In this document: positions 14,943 through 16,686 of the stretch, piece by piece
How positions within the stretch are numbered: position 1 is the stretch's first letter
Layout of the letters: the number at the start of each line of letters is the position of its first letter
Assembly: GCA_016794285.1 (NCBI GenBank)
Contig: JAEUKO010000046.1
Location: forward strand, 1 to 16,686
Direction of reading: 5' to 3'
Length of the DNA stretch: 16,686 bases
DNA from: UBA1573 sp016794285
GTDB taxonomy: Bacteria; Pseudomonadota; Alphaproteobacteria; Micavibrionales; Micavibrionaceae
Notes under the pieces: model-generated
Database searches by the model: none
What the model saw: the letters and a program-made list of their open reading frames with translations, nothing else
What the model was told of the DNA's origin: nothing
Translations under genes and position numbers: made by a program

Positions 14943-15798
14943 ACTGAACTTCTTTCTCCGCCGCCTTTAACGTGTTGAGCATTAAACAGGCAATCGTCAT
15001 TGGGCCCACACCCCCCGGAACAGGTGTAATATGCGCCGCTGATTTGGCAGCCTCCTCAAAATCCACATCGCCGCAAAGCTTCCCATCCTCGAGACGGTTA
15101 ATTCCCACATCAATGACCGTAGCTCCCGCCTTAATCCAGTCCCCTTTAACCAGTTTGGGGCGACCCACCGCCGCAATAACAATATCGGCAAGACGGCATA
15201 GCTCAGGAAGATTGCGAGATTTTGAATGAGCCTGTGTCACTGTGCAATTTTCACGCAATAACAACTGAGCCATCGGTTTGCCAAAGAGCAAAGATCTCCC
15301 AATCACCACTGCGTGCAGCCCCGTCAAATCTCCAAGAGTTTCTTTGAGTAGGATCAGCGATCCTTGGGGCGTGCAAGGAACCATCCCCTCCTCTCCAGCA
15401 ACCAACTTGCCGATATTGAGAAGGGTCAGCCCATCTACATCCTTTTCGGGCAGTATTCTTTGAATCAAGCCATCTGCATCAAGATGGTCCGGAAGGGGAA
15501 GTTGAAGAAGAATACCGTGGACCGCAGCATCTGCATTCAGGCGGTCAATCAAGGTTGCAATTTCTTGGTTCGTGGCCGTATCGGGCAATTTGTATTCAAA
15601 CGAAGCGATGCCGACTTTCTCACAGGTTTTTATTTTTCCATTCACATAAACCGCACTAGCGGGGTCTTCTCCGACCAGAATAACAGCGAGCCCGGGCTTT
15701 TGGAGGCGAGACGCCACTTGAGCAGCAAGCCCTTCCATCAGGCGAGCGGCAACGGCTTTTCCATCAATCAGAGCAGCTTTTCCTATCTTATTGTCCAT
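14941..15798 (-). CDS. folD: Bifunctional methylenetetrahydrofolate dehydrogenase/cyclohydrolase
   Basis: FolD interconverts 5,10-methylene-, 5,10-methenyl- and 10-formyl-tetrahydrofolate with NADP+, feeding purine and formyl-Met synthesis. With the start at 15796-15798 the protein is 285 residues, close to E. coli FolD (288). Visible are the catalytic Y51xxxK55 (YVNGK), LLQLPLP (98-104), PEKDVDG (117-123) with Asp120, PCTPQG (141-146), the NADP-loop VVIGRSLLFGKP (164-175) and the signature PGGVGPMT (261-268). The loop carries Phe where GxSxxVGxP is usual. I chose this ATG because AGGGGA lies 6 nt upstream; a GTG at 15828 would add 10 residues but has no binding site. It is a single-gene unit with a shared terminator. 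Confidence 0.96.
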   Translation of the reverse strand: MDNKIGKAALIDGKAVAARLMEGLAAQVASRLQKPGLAVILVGEDPASAVYVNGKIKTCEKVGIASFEYKLPDTATNQEIATLIDRLNADAAVHGILLQLPLPDHLDADGLIQRILPEKDVDGLTLLNIGKLVAGEEGMVPCTPQGSLILLKETLGDLTGLHAVVIGRSLLFGKPMAQLLLRENCTVTQAHSKSRNLPELCRLADIVIAAVGRPKLVKGDWIKAGATVIDVGINRLEDGKLCGDVDFEEAAKSAAHITPVPGGVGPMTIACLMLNTLKAAEKEVQ

Positions 15799-15834
15799 GT
15801 TTTTTCCCCTTTGCGTGTTGTTTTCCACAAGAGC

Positions 15835-15863
15835 CTCATAATATTTATAAAAAGCTGTTGCAA
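15835..15863 (-). promoter_or_regulatory. Candidate folD promoter
   Basis: On the minus strand this is TTGCAA (15858-15863), a 17-bp AT-rich spacer, then TATGAG (15835-15840), four of six matches in each box. It gives a folD leader of about 30 nt. The AT-rich stretch 15839-15852 could also serve the divergent gene at 15906, but no convincing plus-strand pair was found. Confidence 0.35.
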
Positions 15864-15905
15864 GCCTATTCTATGCCTTTGTTCTTTGTGCTACAGCCAT
15901 TAGGT

Positions 15906-16520
15906 ATGTGGTCCATTCCGATTCCATCTATCAAACTGAGTGACTCTACCCCTGCGGGGAGGTGGAAACTTTGGTTATTGGCCTCCCTCATGACTCTGGC
16001 CGCAGCTGTAGGGACGTGGGGATCTGGCCAATACCAGATTGGCCGTTTAGATAATCTGAAGGGCCGTTACGAAACCCCCGTTGAGGATTTTGCCGTTGTG
16101 ATGGCCAAAGCCCTTCCTGATTCAATGGAAGCCGACTTGCTGGAAGGATGCAAGCAAGTCCAAATCGGAACATGGCTACAAACCACCGATGCCCTGAAAT
16201 TTAATGACCCAATTTCAGGAAACCGTATCCATGTTGAACTTGCCCCCGATCAGGCGTTTCTAGACATTAATGGCCGTGAGATTTCCTCTTGCGTCAGCGA
16301 TGAAGTTGAAAACCGCCAATTTGATATTGGCTCAATGACCAATACATGGGCCATTATTTTGCTAATGGTCTCTTTGTCTTTCGGGGCATGGACATGGATT
16401 TGCTTCGGAGCTTCGAAAGCCAAAGCGCGCCGCAATATCTATGCCGAAACCTTGGCGGACCACGACCAAATTACCCGTGGTGAAGACATTTCCCCTCACG
16501 ATGACAAGACAGCTCCTTAG
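15906..16520 (+). CDS. Two-helix membrane protein of unknown function
   Basis: With the ATG at 15906 the protein has 204 residues. Segment 21-40 (KLWLLASLMTLAAAVGTWGS) is the first membrane helix and 148-168 (WAIILLMVSLSFGAWTWICFG) the second. Between them is a soluble domain of about 105 residues carrying Cys82 and Cys129, which could form a disulfide if periplasmic. The C-terminal tail after 170 is rich in Lys/Arg then Asp/Glu (KAKARR...HDDKTAP). Positive residues at both cytoplasmic flanks support tail and N-terminus inside. The start is uncertain: ATG at 15873 and TTG at 15858 are in frame and none has a good Shine-Dalgarno. It is divergent from folD, with which no functional tie is visible. 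I recognise no family. Confidence 0.8.
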   Translation: MWSIPIPSIKLSDSTPAGRWKLWLLASLMTLAAAVGTWGSGQYQIGRLDNLKGRYETPVEDFAVVMAKALPDSMEADLLEGCKQVQIGTWLQTTDALKFNDPISGNRIHVELAPDQAFLDINGREISSCVSDEVENRQFDIGSMTNTWAIILLMVSLSFGAWTWICFGASKAKARRNIYAETLADHDQITRGEDISPHDDKTAP

Positions 16521-16548
16521 AGTGGCTTCTCACTAGAAAAATATTTAT

Positions 16549-16578
16549 TTGCATAAATAAAAGAATCTGTGGTAAAAA
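16549..16578 (+). promoter_or_regulatory. Weak candidate promoter before the right-edge gene
   Basis: TTGCAT (16549-16554) and TAAAAA (16573-16578) are 18 bp apart. An AT-rich dyad TTTATT/AATAAA (16544-16549 with 16556-16561) overlaps the -35. The direct repeat at 16591-16615 would then lie just downstream of the transcription start. Confidence 0.3.
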
Positions 16579-16590
16579 GCGGATGCGCGT

Positions 16591-16615
16591 TTAAGAAGCT
16601 CAATTAAGAAGCTCA
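16591..16615 (+). repeat. Perfect 12-bp direct repeat, 13-bp period
   Basis: TTAAGAAGCTCA occurs at 16591-16602 and again at 16604-16615 with one base between. It lies 34-59 bp upstream of the ATG at 16650. Close head-to-tail repeats of this size often bind dimeric regulators, but duplication without function is possible. Confidence 0.75.
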
Positions 16616-16649
16616 CAAACGATAACCATTTTGTCTCTTGGGGTGTGCC

Positions 16650-16686
16650 ATGGCTGCTAGTACTTTTGCTCTTAATTTCACTTCTT
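16650..16686 (+). CDS. Possible start of a gene cut by the window edge
   Basis: An ATG opens a frame reading MAASTFALNFTS to the end of the window with no stop. A GGGG lies about 6 nt upstream, a weak ribosome binding site. The upstream region has a candidate promoter and direct repeats. Twelve codons are too few to name a product. Confidence 0.35.
   Translation, partial: MAASTFALNFTS

Noticed and set aside
15799..15828. GTG start giving FolD ten more residues
   Set aside because: The ATG at 15798 has AGGGGA at good spacing and matches the family length; the GTG has none.
16620..16625. CGATAA resembling a flagellar sigma28 -10 element before the edge ATG
   Set aside because: No matching -35 (TAAA) at the required spacing, and the twelve visible residues do not look like flagellin.
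1..16686. CRISPR arrays, tRNA or rRNA genes, insertion sequences or phage genes
   Set aside because: No regularly spaced repeats, RNA gene sequences, transposase-like proteins or terminal inverted repeats were seen; the region is chromosomal core.

Overview
This window comes from an alphaproteobacterium of moderate GC, and almost all of it is a chromosomal core. Three things point there: the EF-Tu start (RNKPHCNIGTIGHVDH), the style of the RpoB, RpoC, EF-G and S12 proteins, and the order rpoB-rpoC-rpsL-rpsG-fusA-tuf. I could not fix the genus. There are no tRNAs, rRNAs, CRISPR arrays, transposases or phage genes.

Layout. Positions 1-12080 read leftward: rpoB and rpoC as one unit closed by an intrinsic terminator at 3484-3508, then the str operon rpsL, rpsG, fusA and tuf (tuf is cut by the window edge). 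The str operon has its own near-consensus promoter (3362-3391) and a leader of about 220 nt. These genes make the transcription core (beta and beta') and translation machinery (S12, S7, EF-G, EF-Tu). The usual rplKAJL genes are not upstream of rpoB. rpoB instead has its own roughly 200-nt leader and is divergent from guaB (12462-13940, +), the IMP dehydrogenase that starts GMP synthesis.

Positions 14007-14942 hold two consecutive small exported proteins. They share a C-terminal motif (APxGxxxLxDG...G..V), and each ends in an almost identical terminator, so they look like an old tandem duplication of gene plus terminator. The first has a strong Shine-Dalgarno, GCT-rich codons and a perfect dyad at its predicted transcription start. 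The second is preceded by a 15-codon ORF that overlaps it by ATGA. This is the least explained and most interesting part of the window.

Positions 14941-15798 carry folD (leftward, one-carbon metabolism), whose stop codon lies in the shared bidirectional terminator. A two-helix membrane protein of unknown function (15906-16520, +) follows. The right edge has a perfect 12-bp direct repeat upstream of a truncated possible gene at 16650.

I see no clearly new multi-gene system. The leads worth a second look are the duplicated exported proteins, small upstream ORFs in three leaders, an insertion in ribosomal protein S7, and the separation of rpoBC from rplJL.
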